64,000 bases of DNA. It comes from Neisseria leonii. GTDB lineage: Bacteria; Pseudomonadota; Gammaproteobacteria; Burkholderiales; Neisseriaceae. The DNA is taken from NCBI RefSeq assembly GCF_028776105.2, contig NZ_CP145606.1, positions 744,001 to 808,000 of the forward strand. Reading direction: 5' to 3'. A model generated the notes under the pieces. That model worked only from the letters and a program-made list of their open reading frames with translations, was not told the DNA's origin and ran no database searches. Of the stretch, positions 33,945 to 45,224 are shown piece by piece (position 1 is the first letter of the stretch; each line of letters begins with the position of its first letter). The position numbers and the translations under genes were made by a program.

Positions 33945-34907
33945 TCAGACGGCCTCTCCGTCTTCCTGCGGCCGGTGGCGGTGCCCGCCTTTGCGTTCGG
34001 CTTTGCGCTGCTCGCGGGCGGCTTTGAGCGCGGCTTCGTTCCTGCGGGCGGCTTTCAGCCATGCCTCCCACTGGTTCGGCGTTTCCAGCGTGATGCGGGC
34101 GATATGGCCGTCGCGGAAGTCGCTTAGCACGGCTTCGGCGGCTTTCTGGTAATTGATGCGGCCGCCGCCGAGCAGCGCGCCGCGTTTGCGGCCTATCCAT
34201 TCGAGCCAGGCTTCATCGTGCCAATGGCTGCTTTCGTTTTTATCGGCCGCATAGCGCGCCTGCAAATCGGCCGGATAATGACGGCGCAGATAGTCGATCA
34301 GCTGTAAGGCCACTGCTTCTTCGTCCAAAGCATTGCGGCCGACGGCACCGCCTGCGGCCAGATTATAGCCGCCCTCTTCCACTATGATTTTCGGCCACAG
34401 CATACCCGGGGTATCGTACAGCCAGAAATCGTCGGCCAGAAACAGACGCTGTTCGGCTTTGGTGATGCCCGGTTCGTTGCCGGTTTTGGCCGATTTTTTG
34501 CCGATCATGCCGTTAATCAGGGTGGATTTGCCGACATTGGGAATGCCGCAGATTAATACGCGCAGCGGTTTGTCCACCCCTTTGCGGTTCGGCACCAGCG
34601 CGCGGCAGGCGGCAATCAGTTTTTGTGCGGCCTGACGGTCGGATGCGTCCAGTGCGATGGCACGGGTGTGTTCGCGCGCATTGAATGCGGCCAGCCACAA
34701 ATCCGTGCGTTCAGGATCGGCCAAATCCTGTTTGTTGAGGATTTTGAGCTTGGGTTTGTCCCTGGACAGCTGTGCCAAAAGCGGGTTTTCGCTGGAAGCG
34801 GGCATACGCGCGTCCAGCACTTCGATGACCATATCCACGCTTTTAAGGCGTTCGATGATGGCTTTTTTGGCCTTGTGCATATGGCCGGGATACCATTGGA
34901 TTGCCAT
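33945..34907 (-). CDS. ylqF: Ribosome-biogenesis GTPase YlqF/RbgA
   Basis: A 320-residue circularly permuted GTPase that helps assemble the 50S subunit. It starts MAIQWYPGHMHKAKKAIIER, the family hallmark. The permuted motif order is G4 (LNKQDLAD), then G1 GIPNVGKSTLINGM, then G3 DTPGMLWP. A Lys/Arg-rich tail ends the protein, partly from an uptake sequence. Located between the GNAT gene and rapZ. Confidence 0.93.
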   Translation of the reverse strand: MAIQWYPGHMHKAKKAIIERLKSVDMVIEVLDARMPASSENPLLAQLSRDKPKLKILNKQDLADPERTDLWLAAFNAREHTRAIALDASDRQAAQKLIAACRALVPNRKGVDKPLRVLICGIPNVGKSTLINGMIGKKSAKTGNEPGITKAEQRLFLADDFWLYDTPGMLWPKIIVEEGGYNLAAGGAVGRNALDEEAVALQLIDYLRRHYPADLQARYAADKNESSHWHDEAWLEWIGRKRGALLGGGRINYQKAAEAVLSDFRDGHIARITLETPNQWEAWLKAARRNEAALKAAREQRKAERKGGHRHRPQEDGEAV

Positions 34908-34979
34908 ATTTTTCCGTTGTACTTTTCTTTTTCAGACGGCCTTGGCGGCCGGGGCCGTCTGAAAAACCTGTCGGGTCTG

Positions 34980-35843
34980 TCAGCCTGCCTCACGCGGCAG
35001 CGGAACCAGCTGGCGGTGGCGCACCAGCACCTGATAATGCCGGCGCAGGCGTTCGGCCAAAGCCTCGGCCACATACACCGACCGGTGCTGGCCGCCGGTG
35101 CAGCCGATGCCGATGGTTACATAACTGCGGCTCTCCACCGCCGACTGCGCCAAACGGCGCAGCATAAACTGTTCGATGTCGCCGATCATTTCATCCGCCT
35201 CCGGCCGGGCGGCCAGATACTGCCTGACCGGCTCGTCCAAGCCGTTGAACGGGCGCAGGGCGGTATCGTAATACGGATTGGGCAGGCTGCGCATATCGAA
35301 CAGAAAATCGATGTTTGACGGCACGCCGTACTTGAATCCGAACGATTCCAGTACCACCATCAGGCCGTTTCGGCCGCTGTCCAGCCACTGCTGCACGGTA
35401 TAGCGCAGCTGCTGCGCATTCATTTTCGACGTATCGATGCAGTACGCCCATTCCCGCAACGGCCACAGCCATTTGCGCTCGCGCACCAGACTTTCTTGAA
35501 GCGACAATCCGTTCTCGGCAGCGAGCGGGTGGCTGCGGCGGGTTTCCGAAAAACGGCGCAGCAATACCTCCTCGGCCGCTTCGAGAAACAGCAGCTCCAC
35601 CCGGTGCCCCCCTTGGCGCAGCAGACGGCTCTGCACCCGCAGACGGCCGATATTGGGACGCGAGCGGATATCGACGCTCACCGCCAGATTCTGCCCGCCG
35701 CCGCCGGCGATATGGTGGCGCACCAAATCCGGCAGCAGTTCCAACGGCAGATTGTCCACGCAGTAATAGCCGGTGTCTTCCAGCAGCCCCAAAGCCACCG
35801 ATTTGCCCGAACCGGACAAACCGCTAATCAGAATAATCTTCAC
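34980..35843 (-). CDS. rapZ: RNase adapter protein RapZ
   Basis: A 287-residue protein with Walker [10 protein letters not shown] at residues 8-16. The C-terminal domain in enterobacteria binds small RNAs and guides RNase E to them. In that domain [20 protein letters not shown] is highly conserved. In Neisseria it sits in the hprK-ptsN cluster, linking it with PTS regulation. The start overlaps the hprK 3' end by 20 bases. Confidence 0.94.
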   Translation of the reverse strand: MKIILISGLSGSGKSVALGLLEDTGYYCVDNLPLELLPDLVRHHIAGGGGQNLAVSVDIRSRPNIGRLRVQSRLLRQGGHRVELLFLEAAEEVLLRRFSETRRSHPLAAENGLSLQESLVRERKWLWPLREWAYCIDTSKMNAQQLRYTVQQWLDSGRNGLMVVLESFGFKYGVPSNIDFLFDMRSLPNPYYDTALRPFNGLDEPVRQYLAARPEADEMIGDIEQFMLRRLAQSAVESRSYVTIGIGCTGGQHRSVYVAEALAERLRRHYQVLVRHRQLVPLPREAG

Positions 35844-36855
35844 TGCGGTTCCCGTCCTCTTTCATCATGTTCTGATGACGCTCCAAAAATTCGCGCGTGC
35901 TGTCTTTGCCCCTCAATTGCAGGACATAATTGCGCACCGCCGCTTCCACCAGCACCGCCAAATTGCGCCCCACCGCCACCGGCAGCGTGACCGCGCGCAC
36001 ACTGACATCTAAAATCGACTCAGTCTCCGTGCGGATACTCAGACGGTCGAGCTGCTTCATATAATCGTCGTCGGCAGGTACCAGGTTGATAATCAGTTGG
36101 AGCATTTTTTTCGGCCGTATCGATGTTTCGCCGAAAATATGGCGGATATTGAGTACGCCCAAACCGCGTACTTCCAAAAAATCGCGCAGCATCGGAGGGC
36201 AGCGGCCTTCCAGCATTTCCGGGCCGGTGCGGTAGATTTCCACCGCATCGTCGGCAATCAGACTGTGGCCGCGCGAAATCAGCTCCAACGCCAGTTCGCT
36301 TTTACCCAGACCCGACCGGCCGGTAATCAGTACGCCGATTTCAAACACATCGAGAAACACGCCGTGCTTGACCGTAGAAACGGCTAGGGTGCGTTGCAGA
36401 TAAATCCGCAGCACGTCCATCAGGTGCGGGCTTTCCAGCTTGGAAGTCAAAAGCGGGATTTGGTTGGTATGGCAGTAATCGCGCAGCATGGGCGAAACCG
36501 GCAGACCGTTGGCGACAATCACTGCCGACATCGGAATGTCGAACAGACTGCCGAAATCGCCCGCTTCCGTTACGGCCTGAATCTGGCGCAGCGGGCGGGT
36601 TTTGGCGACGATGGTGGCCAAATCGTCGATATTGTCGATACCCGACTCCATCAGGCGCAGGAATTCGGCTTCGGCCGCACCGATGACCTGAACCTGATTG
36701 GGGTGGATAAAATTCAAATGGCCGACCAGCGCCAAAACGGGCTTGTCGGCCTCAATCCCGATGCGGTTGTCCGCACCCGCCGTTCCGGCCGCCCAGGCCA
36801 ACTGCAATTTATGCTGGTTGTCTTGATACAGACGGCGTACGGAAATGCTCGGCAT
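35824..36855 (-). CDS. hprK: HPr kinase/phosphorylase
   Basis: A 343-residue enzyme that phosphorylates and dephosphorylates HPr at serine. An N-terminal domain (residues 1-130) leads into the kinase domain. Its P-loop is [20 protein letters not shown], followed by [17 protein letters not shown]. The start at 36855 is chosen because it begins [11 protein letters not shown] as in relatives; the upstream extension overlaps ptsN. With ptsN and rapZ it forms the incomplete PTS regulatory set seen in Neisseria, which lacks most sugar permeases. Confidence 0.94.
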   Translation of the reverse strand: MPSISVRRLYQDNQHKLQLAWAAGTAGADNRIGIEADKPVLALVGHLNFIHPNQVQVIGAAEAEFLRLMESGIDNIDDLATIVAKTRPLRQIQAVTEAGDFGSLFDIPMSAVIVANGLPVSPMLRDYCHTNQIPLLTSKLESPHLMDVLRIYLQRTLAVSTVKHGVFLDVFEIGVLITGRSGLGKSELALELISRGHSLIADDAVEIYRTGPEMLEGRCPPMLRDFLEVRGLGVLNIRHIFGETSIRPKKMLQLIINLVPADDDYMKQLDRLSIRTETESILDVSVRAVTLPVAVGRNLAVLVEAAVRNYVLQLRGKDSTREFLERHQNMMKEDGNRSEDYSD

Positions 36856-36856
36856 A

Positions 36857-37306
36857 TTATTCTTCTGCCAGCAACTGCCGCACGTCTTCCGGCGCGGCGG
36901 CATTCATCAGGCTTTCCCGCACGGCTTTGTCGGAGAATTTTGCCGCCAGCTTGGAAAGCACTTCCAAATGTTCGCCGGTGGCGTTTTCGGGCACCAGCAG
37001 TGCCACCACCAGCGATACCGGTTTGCCGTCGGGTGCATCAAACGCCACCGGTTCCTGTGTGCGCACAAAAACGCCGACGGCTTTTTTCAGCGAGGCCAGA
37101 CGGCCGTGCGGCACGGCCACACCCTGCCCCAATCCCGTTGTGCCGAGTTTTTCGCGGGCGAACAGGCAGTCAAACACTTCTGCGCGCGACAGTCCCGCTT
37201 CGTTTTCCAGCAGCAGGCCGACCTGTTCGAACAGGCGTTTTTTGCTGCTGACTTCTGCATCCAGAATAATGTGGGACACGGGCAGAATGGCACTAATCAG
37301 GCTCAT
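36857..37306 (-). CDS. ptsN: PTS EIIA-Ntr component
   Basis: A 149-residue regulatory phospho-acceptor of the nitrogen-related PTS branch. The phosphorylated His is His67 in [12 protein letters not shown]. The protein begins [24 protein letters not shown]-Ntr regulates potassium and nitrogen functions by binding partner proteins rather than moving sugar. It precedes hprK by one base; an in-frame ORF extending upstream is not conserved. Confidence 0.92.
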   Translation of the reverse strand: MSLISAILPVSHIILDAEVSSKKRLFEQVGLLLENEAGLSRAEVFDCLFAREKLGTTGLGQGVAVPHGRLASLKKAVGVFVRTQEPVAFDAPDGKPVSLVVALLVPENATGEHLEVLSKLAAKFSDKAVRESLMNAAAPEDVRQLLAEE

Positions 37307-37572
37307 AAAAATATTCTCTATCGGTGCGCAAACAGGAGCGGATTTTACCGACAGTTTGCACCGGCGACAACCGTCGAAGCGGTTTTTACACGCACCTTCC
37401 GCCACTGTCGGACAGCACGCGGAACGCAGTCCGGGCTCCCGCGCTTTCCGCACCCGGCAGTATTTGGCAGATGCCGCACAACCGGCAGTTGCGGCAACCG
37501 GCAGGCAAAGGCCGTCTGAAAAACCGGTGCTGCCGTTTTCAGACGGCCTGGCCGTATGCGTTTACCTGCCCG

Positions 37573-38790
37573 TCAGCGGGCACGGTATCCTTTCAGGCCG
37601 AAAAACAGGATATAGAGGTAGCACACGACCGGCACGGCAAACGAAACCAGCAGGCCGAAACGGTCGGCGGCCAGCCCCTGAACCACCGGCACCACCGCAC
37701 CGCCGACAATGGCCGTGCAGATAATGCCCGACGCCTGACCGGTGAACCGCCCCAAGCCTTGGGTGGCCAGGGAGAAAATCGTCGGGAACATAATCGAATT
37801 GAACAGTCCCACCAGCAGCAGCGACCACATGGTTATTTGGCCGCCGCCTGCCGCAATGGCAAGGGAAACCAGCACTGCGGCGGCAACGGCATGAAAGGCC
37901 AGATACCGGTTGGGCGCGATTTTATTCATCAGTGCCGAACCGATAAAGCGGCCGGCCATCGCACCGCCCCAATAAACCGACAGATACAGTGCGCCGGAAC
38001 GGTGGTCCACACCCGCCGCTTCTTCCAATACGTTAATCATCAGCGAACCGATGGCGACTTCCGCGCCGACATAGCAGAAAATCGCCAGCGTGCCGAACAC
38101 CATATGGCGGTACTGCCAGACACTGTTTTTCCCGTCGCGGCTCTGTCCCGTTTCCCGGACGGCCGGTTCGCGCACATCGGGCAGGCGCAGCATTTTGACC
38201 GTGGCGGCCAACAGCAGCAGGAAACCGGCCAGACCCAGATACGGTATCTGCACCGAAGCCGCCCGTTCGGCCCCGCCCGCCGAGGCATCGACAAAAATCA
38301 GCACCGCCCCCAACGGCGGCGCAATCATAGTCGCCAGCGAATTAAACGCCTGCACCAGCGTGAGCGTGGTGGATTCTTTTCCCGGCTTGGCCAGCAGCGT
38401 GACATAAGGATTGCCCGCCACCTGCAACAGCACGATGCCCGAAGCCAAAACAAACAGCGCTCCCAGAAATACCGGATAAGAATGGCTGCCCGCAGCAGGA
38501 TAAAACAGCAGGCAGCCTGCGGCGGCAATCAGAAAGCCGCCGACCACCCCGTTTTGATAGCCGATTTTTTCCACCAGTCTGCCCATCGGCACCGACATGA
38601 CAAAGTAAGCGGCAAAAAAGCAGAACTGCACCAGCATGGCCTGCGTATAGGTCAGGTTGAAAATGCCTTTGAGGTGCGGAATCAGAATATCGTTCATGCA
38701 GGTGATGAAGCCCATCATGAAAAACAGGGTCGTCAGCACGCCGAGCGCGAAGGAATGGTTGCCCGCAGGCTTGGGGGGTTGATGGTTCAT
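37573..38790 (-). CDS. gluP: Sugar MFS transporter (GluP/FucP family)
   Basis: A 405-residue twelve-helix symporter of the fucose/glucose group. Conserved segments are ALGVLTTLFFMMGFITCMND and ILIPHLKGIFNLTYTQAMLV near the N-terminus, and IGYQNGVVGGFLIAAAGCLL in the first half. In Neisseria this gene (glucose/galactose transporter) is the main route of glucose uptake, matching its position beside pgi, glk and zwf. The start at 38790 (MNHQPPKPAG) is preferred over one 102 bases upstream. Confidence 0.9.
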   Translation of the reverse strand: MNHQPPKPAGNHSFALGVLTTLFFMMGFITCMNDILIPHLKGIFNLTYTQAMLVQFCFFAAYFVMSVPMGRLVEKIGYQNGVVGGFLIAAAGCLLFYPAAGSHSYPVFLGALFVLASGIVLLQVAGNPYVTLLAKPGKESTTLTLVQAFNSLATMIAPPLGAVLIFVDASAGGAERAASVQIPYLGLAGFLLLLAATVKMLRLPDVREPAVRETGQSRDGKNSVWQYRHMVFGTLAIFCYVGAEVAIGSLMINVLEEAAGVDHRSGALYLSVYWGGAMAGRFIGSALMNKIAPNRYLAFHAVAAAVLVSLAIAAGGGQITMWSLLLVGLFNSIMFPTIFSLATQGLGRFTGQASGIICTAIVGGAVVPVVQGLAADRFGLLVSFAVPVVCYLYILFFGLKGYRAR

Positions 38791-38939
38791 AATCACTTTC
38801 ACAGGTTTTCCGGCTGTCAAGGCCGTCTGAATACGGCCGAAACAAGGTTTTGATGCAAGACGGCAGCCATGTATATCGGCCGGATGAAACAATCCGGCCT
38901 GCGGTTTTCAGACGGCCTTATTGCGGAACCGGCACATTC

Positions 38940-40622
38940 TTAAGATTCGGCCAAAGCCTCACAGGTGCCGTCGGTGTCGCAGTTGGCCCGGCGGTAGAGG
39001 CGGATCAGACGCTCGGTGGAACTGTCGTGCGCCTGCGGCGGCAGTTTGCCGTTCAATTCGGCCAGAATGGTTTTCGCCAACTGCTTGCCCAATTCCACAC
39101 CCCACTGGTCGAAACTGTTGATGCCCCAAATCACACCCTGCACAAAGACTTTGTGCTCATACAGCGCAATCAGGCTGCCCATATTGCGCGGATTGACTTC
39201 GTCGAGCAGAATCATATTGGTGGGACGGTTGCCGGAAAAGGTTTTATGCGGCACCAGGCGCTCGATTTCGTCTTCGGGCAGGTTCTGTTCTGCCAGCTCG
39301 GCACGCACTTCGTCGGCGGTTTTGCCGCGCATAAAGGCTTCGGCCTGCGCGAAAACGTTGGACAGCAGGATTTCGTGATGGCCGGGCAGGTTGCTGCGCT
39401 TGGTCAGACCGGCGATCAGATCCACCGGCGTGATGTGCGTGCCCTGGTGCAGCAGCTGGAAAAAGGCATGCTGGCCGTTGATGCCGGTTTCGCCCCAGAT
39501 AATCGGGCCGGTATCGCAGGATACCGCCTCGCCGCCGCGTTTGACCTGTTTGCCGTTGCTTTCCATATCGAGCTGCTGGATAAACTGGGGCAGGCGGTGC
39601 AGGTGTTGGTCGTACGGCGCAATCACATGGCTGCCGCCGCCGTAGAAGTTGATATACCAGATGCCCACCATCGCGAGAATGACCGGCATATTGCGCGCCA
39701 ACGGCGCGTTGAAAAAATGCAGATCCATCAAGTGCGCACCGGCCAGCATTTCCAGAAAGTTCTCTTCGCCCAGATACAGCATAATCGGCAGGCCGATGGC
39801 CGACCACAGGCTGTAACGGCCGCCCACCCAGTCCCAAAATTCAAACATATTGGCCGTATCGATGCCGAACTCGGCCACCGCCTGCCTGTTGGTGGAAACG
39901 GCAACGAAGTGCTTGGCGATGTCTGCTTCGCACGCTTCGCGCAAAAACCATTCGCGCGCGGTGTTGGCGTTGGTGATGGTTTCCTGTGTGGTAAAGGTTT
40001 TGGAAGCAATGATAAACAGCGTGGTTTCGGGGTGGACACGTTCCAGCACATCGCGCAGCTGCGCACCGTCCACATTCGATACAAAATGCATTCTCAGGCG
40101 CGGGTGACCGAATGCTTTGAGCGCGGTACACATCATCTGCGGCCCCAAATCCGAGCCGCCGATACCGATATTGACCACATCGGTAATCACTTGGTTGGTG
40201 TAGCCCAGCCACCGGCCGCTGCGCACCGCATGGCTGAACTGCCCCATATGCGCCAGCACACGGTTGACCTGCGGCATCACATCTTCGCCGTCCACCGTAA
40301 TCGGCGTGTTGGTACGGTTGCGCAGCGCAATATGCAGCACCGAACGGTGTTCGGTATTGTTGATTTTTCTGCCGGAGAACATATCGCGGATACGCTCGGG
40401 CAGGCCGGCTTCTTCGGCCAGGCGGATCAGGCCGTCCAGCGTTTCGTCGTTGATGCGGTTTTTGGAAAAATCCAGTTTCAGGCCGCCCACTTCCAGCCAG
40501 TAACGCTCCGCCCGTTCGGGATCTCGGGCAAACAGGTCGCGCATATGCCAGTGCCGCGCGGTTTCAAAATGCTGCTGCAAAGCCTGCCACGCGGGCAGTT
40601 CGACAGGATAATTCATCATCAT
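38940..40622 (-). CDS. pgi: Glucose-6-phosphate isomerase
   Basis: A 560-residue cytosolic enzyme that converts glucose-6-phosphate and fructose-6-phosphate. The two family signatures are present: [18 protein letters not shown] and, further on, [16 protein letters not shown]. The SIS fold spans the whole protein. Three ATG codons in tandem open the gene; GAGG precedes the first, and the third may be used. It lies downstream of hexR in the Entner-Doudoroff cluster. Confidence 0.96.
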   Translation of the reverse strand: MMMNYPVELPAWQALQQHFETARHWHMRDLFARDPERAERYWLEVGGLKLDFSKNRINDETLDGLIRLAEEAGLPERIRDMFSGRKINNTEHRSVLHIALRNRTNTPITVDGEDVMPQVNRVLAHMGQFSHAVRSGRWLGYTNQVITDVVNIGIGGSDLGPQMMCTALKAFGHPRLRMHFVSNVDGAQLRDVLERVHPETTLFIIASKTFTTQETITNANTAREWFLREACEADIAKHFVAVSTNRQAVAEFGIDTANMFEFWDWVGGRYSLWSAIGLPIMLYLGEENFLEMLAGAHLMDLHFFNAPLARNMPVILAMVGIWYINFYGGGSHVIAPYDQHLHRLPQFIQQLDMESNGKQVKRGGEAVSCDTGPIIWGETGINGQHAFFQLLHQGTHITPVDLIAGLTKRSNLPGHHEILLSNVFAQAEAFMRGKTADEVRAELAEQNLPEDEIERLVPHKTFSGNRPTNMILLDEVNPRNMGSLIALYEHKVFVQGVIWGINSFDQWGVELGKQLAKTILAELNGKLPPQAHDSSTERLIRLYRRANCDTDGTCEALAES

Positions 40623-40737
40623 GTTCCTCGTTTGGTTGGCGGATGACCGGCATCCTCCCTGCCGGTCAGGCCGCCCGGCGGTTATGGAGACGGCAGGCCG
40701 TCCTCCTTTTCCCTTTTCAGACGGCCTGCGGGGCGTA

Positions 40738-41583
40738 TTATCCGGCGGCGCCCCTGCGGTGGCTGTGGATACTGCGCTTGCCTTTTTCCAATTGCAGGCT
40801 GGCGGTTTCGCCCAACCGCAGTGCCAGGCCGATGGCCAGAATATCGATGACGGTCAATTGCAGCAGGCGCGACACCATCGGCGTGTAATGGTCGCTGTTT
40901 TCATTCGGGCTGACTTGCAGCACGCAGTCGGCCAGACGGGCCAGCGGCGAGCCGCCGCGCGTAATGGCCACCACCGATGCCCCGCTCTCTTTGGCCTGGC
41001 TGACCGCATCCAAAATTTCAATCGACGAACCGGAATTGGAAATCACCACCAGCACATCTTCTTCGGTCAGCACCGAAGCGGCCATCAACTGGATATGCGG
41101 ATCGGCATAAGCGACGGTGGAAATGCCGAAGCGGAAAAATTTATGCTGTGCGTCCTGCGCCACGATGCCGGAATTGCCCACACCGTAAAACTCGATGCGG
41201 CGGGCATGGGTCAGCATGGCGACGGCCGACTCCAAATCGGCTTCGTCCAGCTGGCGGCGCGCACCGAGAATCGAGGCGGCCGTATTGCCCAGCACTTTGT
41301 CCATCACGCTGCCCATGTCATCGTCGGCATTGAGTTCTTCGTGCACATACGGCATACCGTCGTGCCCGATGCTGGCCGAGAGGGCCAGTTTGAATTCCGG
41401 CAGCCCCTTGTAGCCCAAACTGCGGCAGAAACGGATGACCGTCGGCTGGCTGACCGTTGCCCGTTCGGCGATTTCGGCCACTGCGGCGTGGACGAACCAT
41501 TTCGGTTCGGCCAGCGCGCATTCGGCTACTTTGCGTTCCGCTCCGGAAAGGCCGCCCAGCAATTCACTGATTTTCATTAGCAT
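40738..41583 (-). CDS. hexR: RpiR-family regulator HexR
   Basis: A 281-residue repressor with an N-terminal helix-turn-helix ([20 protein letters not shown]) and a C-terminal SIS sugar-phosphate domain ([38 protein letters not shown]). HexR responds to 2-keto-3-deoxy-6-phosphogluconate and controls Entner-Doudoroff genes. A matching box is present in the zwf/edd divergent promoter (45150-45164). Position between glk and pgi is as in other Neisseria. Confidence 0.93.
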   Translation of the reverse strand: MLMKISELLGGLSGAERKVAECALAEPKWFVHAAVAEIAERATVSQPTVIRFCRSLGYKGLPEFKLALSASIGHDGMPYVHEELNADDDMGSVMDKVLGNTAASILGARRQLDEADLESAVAMLTHARRIEFYGVGNSGIVAQDAQHKFFRFGISTVAYADPHIQLMAASVLTEEDVLVVISNSGSSIEILDAVSQAKESGASVVAITRGGSPLARLADCVLQVSPNENSDHYTPMVSRLLQLTVIDILAIGLALRLGETASLQLEKGKRSIHSHRRGAAG

Positions 41584-41686
41584 GACAATTCCCCTATTTT
41601 TTTATCGTTCTTCCACTCGGATTCAGACCGCTTCCCTTTGCGTCCGTCTGAAAACCGCCAAATGCGTTTGCCGCTTTTCAGACGGC

Positions 41687-42685
41687 CTACACCAAACCTT
41701 TTGCAGCCAATTCGTTTTCCAATGCCACTGCCGCCCCGGCAATACCGGGATAATCGGCCAATACGATATAGACCGGTATGGCCGCCAGATAGCCGTCGAA
41801 GCGGCCTTTGTTTTCGAAGCGGTTGCGGAAGGGCGAAGATTTGAAGTAGTCGATAAAACGCGGAATAATGCCGCCGCACAGATACACACCGCCGCGCGCA
41901 CCCAGAGTCAGCGCGAGATTCGACGAAACTGTTCCCAGCATGGCGCAGAAAATATCCAGTGCCAGACGGCTTAGCGGCGATGTGCCGCTCAACGCGCGCT
42001 CGCTGATTTCCGCCGCGCTCATTTTCGGCCGCTTCACGCCCTCGCGCTCGCACAGGGCTTCGTGAATCAGCACCAGACCCGCACCGCTCAGGAAACGTTC
42101 GGCCGACACATGGCCGAAACGGCGTTTGGCAAACTGCCAGATTTGGATTTCGGTATCGTCAAACGGCGCGAAACTGACATGGCCGCCCTCGCCCGCCAAT
42201 GCCGTATAGCCGCCGCGCCCGTTCGGAATCAGGCCGCTCACGCCCAAGCCCGTCCCCGGCCCCAAAACGGCTTTGGGCGCACCCGCCACCGGTTCCGTAC
42301 CGCCGACCTGAATCAGCCCCGCAGCGTCCATTTTGCTGATGGCCAAAGCCTGCGCAGTAAAATCGTTCAGCAGCAGCAGGGTTTCCAAACCCAGTGCCTG
42401 ACGGGTGGTTTCGACCGAAAACGCCCAATGGTGGTTGGTCATCTGCACCCAGTCGCCGACAATCGGGTTGGCAATAGCCAGCGCGGCGTGCCTGACGGGC
42501 GGATTGCCCGCCCGGCCGAGATATTCTTTGATGGCGGCCACAACCGTGTCATAGTCGTTGCACGGCAGCACATCGACATGCTCGATCCGCTGCGGCGCGG
42601 TTTCCAAGGCAAAACGGGCGTTGGTGCCGCCGATGTCGGCCACCAGGCGCGGCCAAGTGCCGTGATCAGTCGTGGTAATAGACAT
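41687..42685 (-). CDS. glk: Glucokinase
   Basis: A 332-residue ROK-independent hexokinase-type enzyme that phosphorylates glucose with ATP. It contains [15 protein letters not shown] (phosphate 1), [14 protein letters not shown] and the adenosine motif [14 protein letters not shown]. The start at 42685 overlaps the pgl 3' end by 20 bases; the longer in-frame extension is not conserved. Supplies glucose-6-phosphate to zwf and pgi. Confidence 0.95.
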   Translation of the reverse strand: MSITTTDHGTWPRLVADIGGTNARFALETAPQRIEHVDVLPCNDYDTVVAAIKEYLGRAGNPPVRHAALAIANPIVGDWVQMTNHHWAFSVETTRQALGLETLLLLNDFTAQALAISKMDAAGLIQVGGTEPVAGAPKAVLGPGTGLGVSGLIPNGRGGYTALAGEGGHVSFAPFDDTEIQIWQFAKRRFGHVSAERFLSGAGLVLIHEALCEREGVKRPKMSAAEISERALSGTSPLSRLALDIFCAMLGTVSSNLALTLGARGGVYLCGGIIPRFIDYFKSSPFRNRFENKGRFDGYLAAIPVYIVLADYPGIAGAAVALENELAAKGLV

Positions 42686-43367
42686 GGCAGTCCGCTTTCT
42701 CCGAATGTAAAACACAGCTGACGGGATAGGCCGGATTTTCGGCGGCGGCCGCCTGTCCGTACACGCGGCGTTTTTCCGCACCGCCGATGGCCAGATACAC
42801 CCGGCCGGCCGCTTCGATTTGCGCCAGCGTCATGGAAATGCGCTCATGCGGCGCGGTTTGCGGCGTGGTGTGCAGCAGCGGTTGCGGATAGTCGCGGTTC
42901 AGGCCGTCGGCCAATTGCGGCGACTGCGGAAACAGCGAGGCGGTATGGCCGTCGCCGCCCATACCCAATACCGCAACGTCGGGACGGCGGTAATGCTTTA
43001 AGGCATAGGCGACAGCGCGCGCGGTATCGGCCAAATCCGCCGCGTCCGCACCGTCGTCAATCACGGGCAACCATTGCGCGGCCGCCGCACGGTTTTGCAG
43101 CAGATGCGCCCGCACCAGACGGGTGTTGCTGTCTTCATGATCCGTCGGCACCAGCCGCTCGTCCACCAGAGTTACACTCACCTTGTCCCACGCCAAATCC
43201 TGTTGCGACAAGGCCTGAAAAAACGCAATCGGCGAACGGCCGCCCGATACGGCCAGCACTGCTCCGCCCTGCGCCGCCAAGGCTGCACGCAGATCGGCAG
43301 CCACCGCACCGGCCAAAGCCGCCGCTGCGCTTTGCGCATCGGGAAACTCATGCCACTGCACACTCAT
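42666..43367 (-). CDS. pgl: 6-phosphogluconolactonase
   Basis: A 233-residue hydrolase acting between glucose-6-phosphate dehydrogenase and the Entner-Doudoroff dehydratase. It has the sugar-phosphate isomerase-like core with [36 protein letters not shown] and [17 protein letters not shown]. Full length. Translation of glk is likely coupled to its end. Confidence 0.95.
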   Translation of the reverse strand: MSVQWHEFPDAQSAAAALAGAVAADLRAALAAQGGAVLAVSGGRSPIAFFQALSQQDLAWDKVSVTLVDERLVPTDHEDSNTRLVRAHLLQNRAAAAQWLPVIDDGADAADLADTARAVAYALKHYRRPDVAVLGMGGDGHTASLFPQSPQLADGLNRDYPQPLLHTTPQTAPHERISMTLAQIEAAGRVYLAIGGAEKRRVYGQAAAAENPAYPVSCVLHSEKADCHVYYHD

Positions 43368-43538
43368 TACTGCATCCTTTCTATTTTGTGTTTTCCGTCA
43401 TACCGCAAGGCCGTCTGAAAACGGTGATACACTGATCCGGCACATTTCAGACAGCATATCCACCGGCCGCCCCATTTCATCAATATCTCAAAATTTCCGC
43501 CGTCGGTTTTCAGACGGCCTCCGGTCTTATTTCGGACA

Positions 43539-44978
43539 TCAGTCCTGATCTTCCGCCCATGCGTCGCCGTTGGCCGCCAATAACGCGCGCGCCGCCTCCG
43601 GCCCCCAACTGCCCGCCGGATAGCCGTGCGGCGGCACATCCGAAGCCGCCCAGTTGTCCAGAATCGGCATCACCCACGCCCACGCCGCTTCGAGTTCGTC
43701 GCGGCGGTTGAACAGATTCAGCCGTCCGGCAATCACTTCGCACAGCAGCAGTTCGTAAGCGTCGGCACGGCGGCCGGGCAGGCTGTCGGCCAGATTCAGC
43801 ACCATTTCGGCCGGTACGGCATTCAGGCCGCTGCCGGTTTCTTTTACCCACAGTTTCACGCGTATTTCTTCCTGCGGTTGCAGCGAAATCGCGATACGGG
43901 CGGGCGTTTTGCCGAACAGGCCGTCTGAATCCGCCTTGAAATTCACAACGATTTCGGCCGTTTTGGCCGCCATGCGTTTGCCGGTACGCAGATAAAACGG
44001 CACGCCCGACCAGCGCGGATTGTCCACCGCCGCTTCGATAGCGACATAGGTTTCCGTTTGACTGTCCGCTGCAACACGCGGTTCTTCGATATACCCTTTT
44101 TTGCCTGCAGCAGCCGTATACTGCCCGCGCACCACTTTGTGCCCGACTTCGGCCTGATCCATGATGCGCAAGGCCTGCACCACTTTCAGCTTTTCGTCGC
44201 GCACATCGTCGGCCGACAGGCTTTTCGGCCGCTCCATCGCCACAAAACACAACATCTGCATCATATGGTTCTGCACCATATCGCGCAGCGCGCCCGTGGC
44301 ATCGTAAAACTCGCCGCGCTCTTCCACGCCCAGCTCTTCGGCAATCGTAATCTGCACCGAACGGATAAAATCACGGTGCCACACCGGCTCGAAAAACGGA
44401 TTGGCAAAACGCAGCGGCAACAGATTTTGCAGGCTTTCTTTACCCAGATAATGATCGATGCGGTAAATCTGGTTTTCTTGGAAATACTGGGCCACATCAC
44501 GGTTGATAGCACGGTTGGAAGCCAAATCCGTTCCCAGCGGTTTTTCCAACACCAGACGCACATTTTCGCCGTTGAGGCCAACTTCCGCCAGCGCGCGACA
44601 GGCAGCGGCAAAAAATTTCGGCGCGGTGGAAAGATAGACTACTACGTTATCCGTCTGCGGGCGCGCCTTTACTTTTTCGGCCAGCGCGGCAAAATCCTGC
44701 GCACGGGTAACGTCCAGCGAAAGATAATCGATGCGCGCCACAAACGATGTCCATGTTTGCCCGTCAAGGTTCTGTTTGATATGGATTTTGCTGTCTTTTT
44801 CCACTTTTTCCACAAAGGCGGCACGGTCAAACGCGCTGCGGCTCACGCCCAAAATGCGGCCTTCGGGGTGCAGCAGGCCGGCCGCATGTGCCTGATACAG
44901 GCAGGGCAGCAGCTTGCGCATCGCCAAATCGCCGGTGGCTCCGAACAAGACCAAATCAAAGTTTGTCAGCTTATCCAT
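43539..44978 (-). CDS. zwf: Glucose-6-phosphate 1-dehydrogenase
   Basis: A 479-residue NADP-dependent enzyme, first of the oxidative branch. The nucleotide site is near the N-terminus (LVLFGATGDLAMRKLLP) and the substrate signature RIDHYLGKE is intact. The start at 44978 has a purine-rich tract upstream; an in-frame extension to 45053 crosses an uptake sequence and is not conserved. It is divergent from edd. A candidate zwf promoter reads TAGACA (45086-45091), 17 bases, TAGTAT (45063-45068) on the minus strand. Confidence 0.96.
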   Translation of the reverse strand: MDKLTNFDLVLFGATGDLAMRKLLPCLYQAHAAGLLHPEGRILGVSRSAFDRAAFVEKVEKDSKIHIKQNLDGQTWTSFVARIDYLSLDVTRAQDFAALAEKVKARPQTDNVVVYLSTAPKFFAAACRALAEVGLNGENVRLVLEKPLGTDLASNRAINRDVAQYFQENQIYRIDHYLGKESLQNLLPLRFANPFFEPVWHRDFIRSVQITIAEELGVEERGEFYDATGALRDMVQNHMMQMLCFVAMERPKSLSADDVRDEKLKVVQALRIMDQAEVGHKVVRGQYTAAAGKKGYIEEPRVAADSQTETYVAIEAAVDNPRWSGVPFYLRTGKRMAAKTAEIVVNFKADSDGLFGKTPARIAISLQPQEEIRVKLWVKETGSGLNAVPAEMVLNLADSLPGRRADAYELLLCEVIAGRLNLFNRRDELEAAWAWVMPILDNWAASDVPPHGYPAGSWGPEAARALLAANGDAWAEDQD

Positions 44979-45062
44979 AATGAAAACTTTCTTTTTCAGT
45001 ATCGGGACGGGAAACAGGCTGCTTTCAAGGCCGTCTGAAAGCACCCGCATCAAACGGTAGCA

Positions 45063-45164
45063 ATACTACACACAGCTACAAAATTTGTCTATGCGGTTTT
45101 CCGTATTTACTTGACAAATATCGACATCTGCTTGGTTACACTGGTATAGTGTTATAAAATTACA
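45063..45164. promoter_or_regulatory. zwf/edd divergent promoter with HexR-like operator
   Basis: On the minus strand TAGACA (45086-45091) and TAGTAT (45063-45068) with a 17-base spacer suit zwf. On the plus strand TCGACA (45121-45126) and TATAGT (45145-45150) with an 18-base spacer suit edd. Overlapping the edd -10 is TGTTATAAAATTACA (45150-45164), which matches the HexR consensus TGTAATTAAATTACA at 13 of 15 positions. HexR bound here would block edd and could act on zwf. The hexR gene lies 3.6 kb away. Confidence 0.72.
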
Positions 45165-45224
45165 GTCAACTGTACGGTGCAGACGCCCGTCTGCACCAAC
45201 CGCATTTTCAGGGAAAGGCCGACC

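Noticed and set aside
45078..45088. ACAAAATTTGT near the zwf promoter as a third copy of the CRISPR palindrome
   Set aside because: It has an extra central base and sits between the -35 and -10 of zwf rather than upstream of them. Chance occurrence in an AT-rich promoter is more likely.
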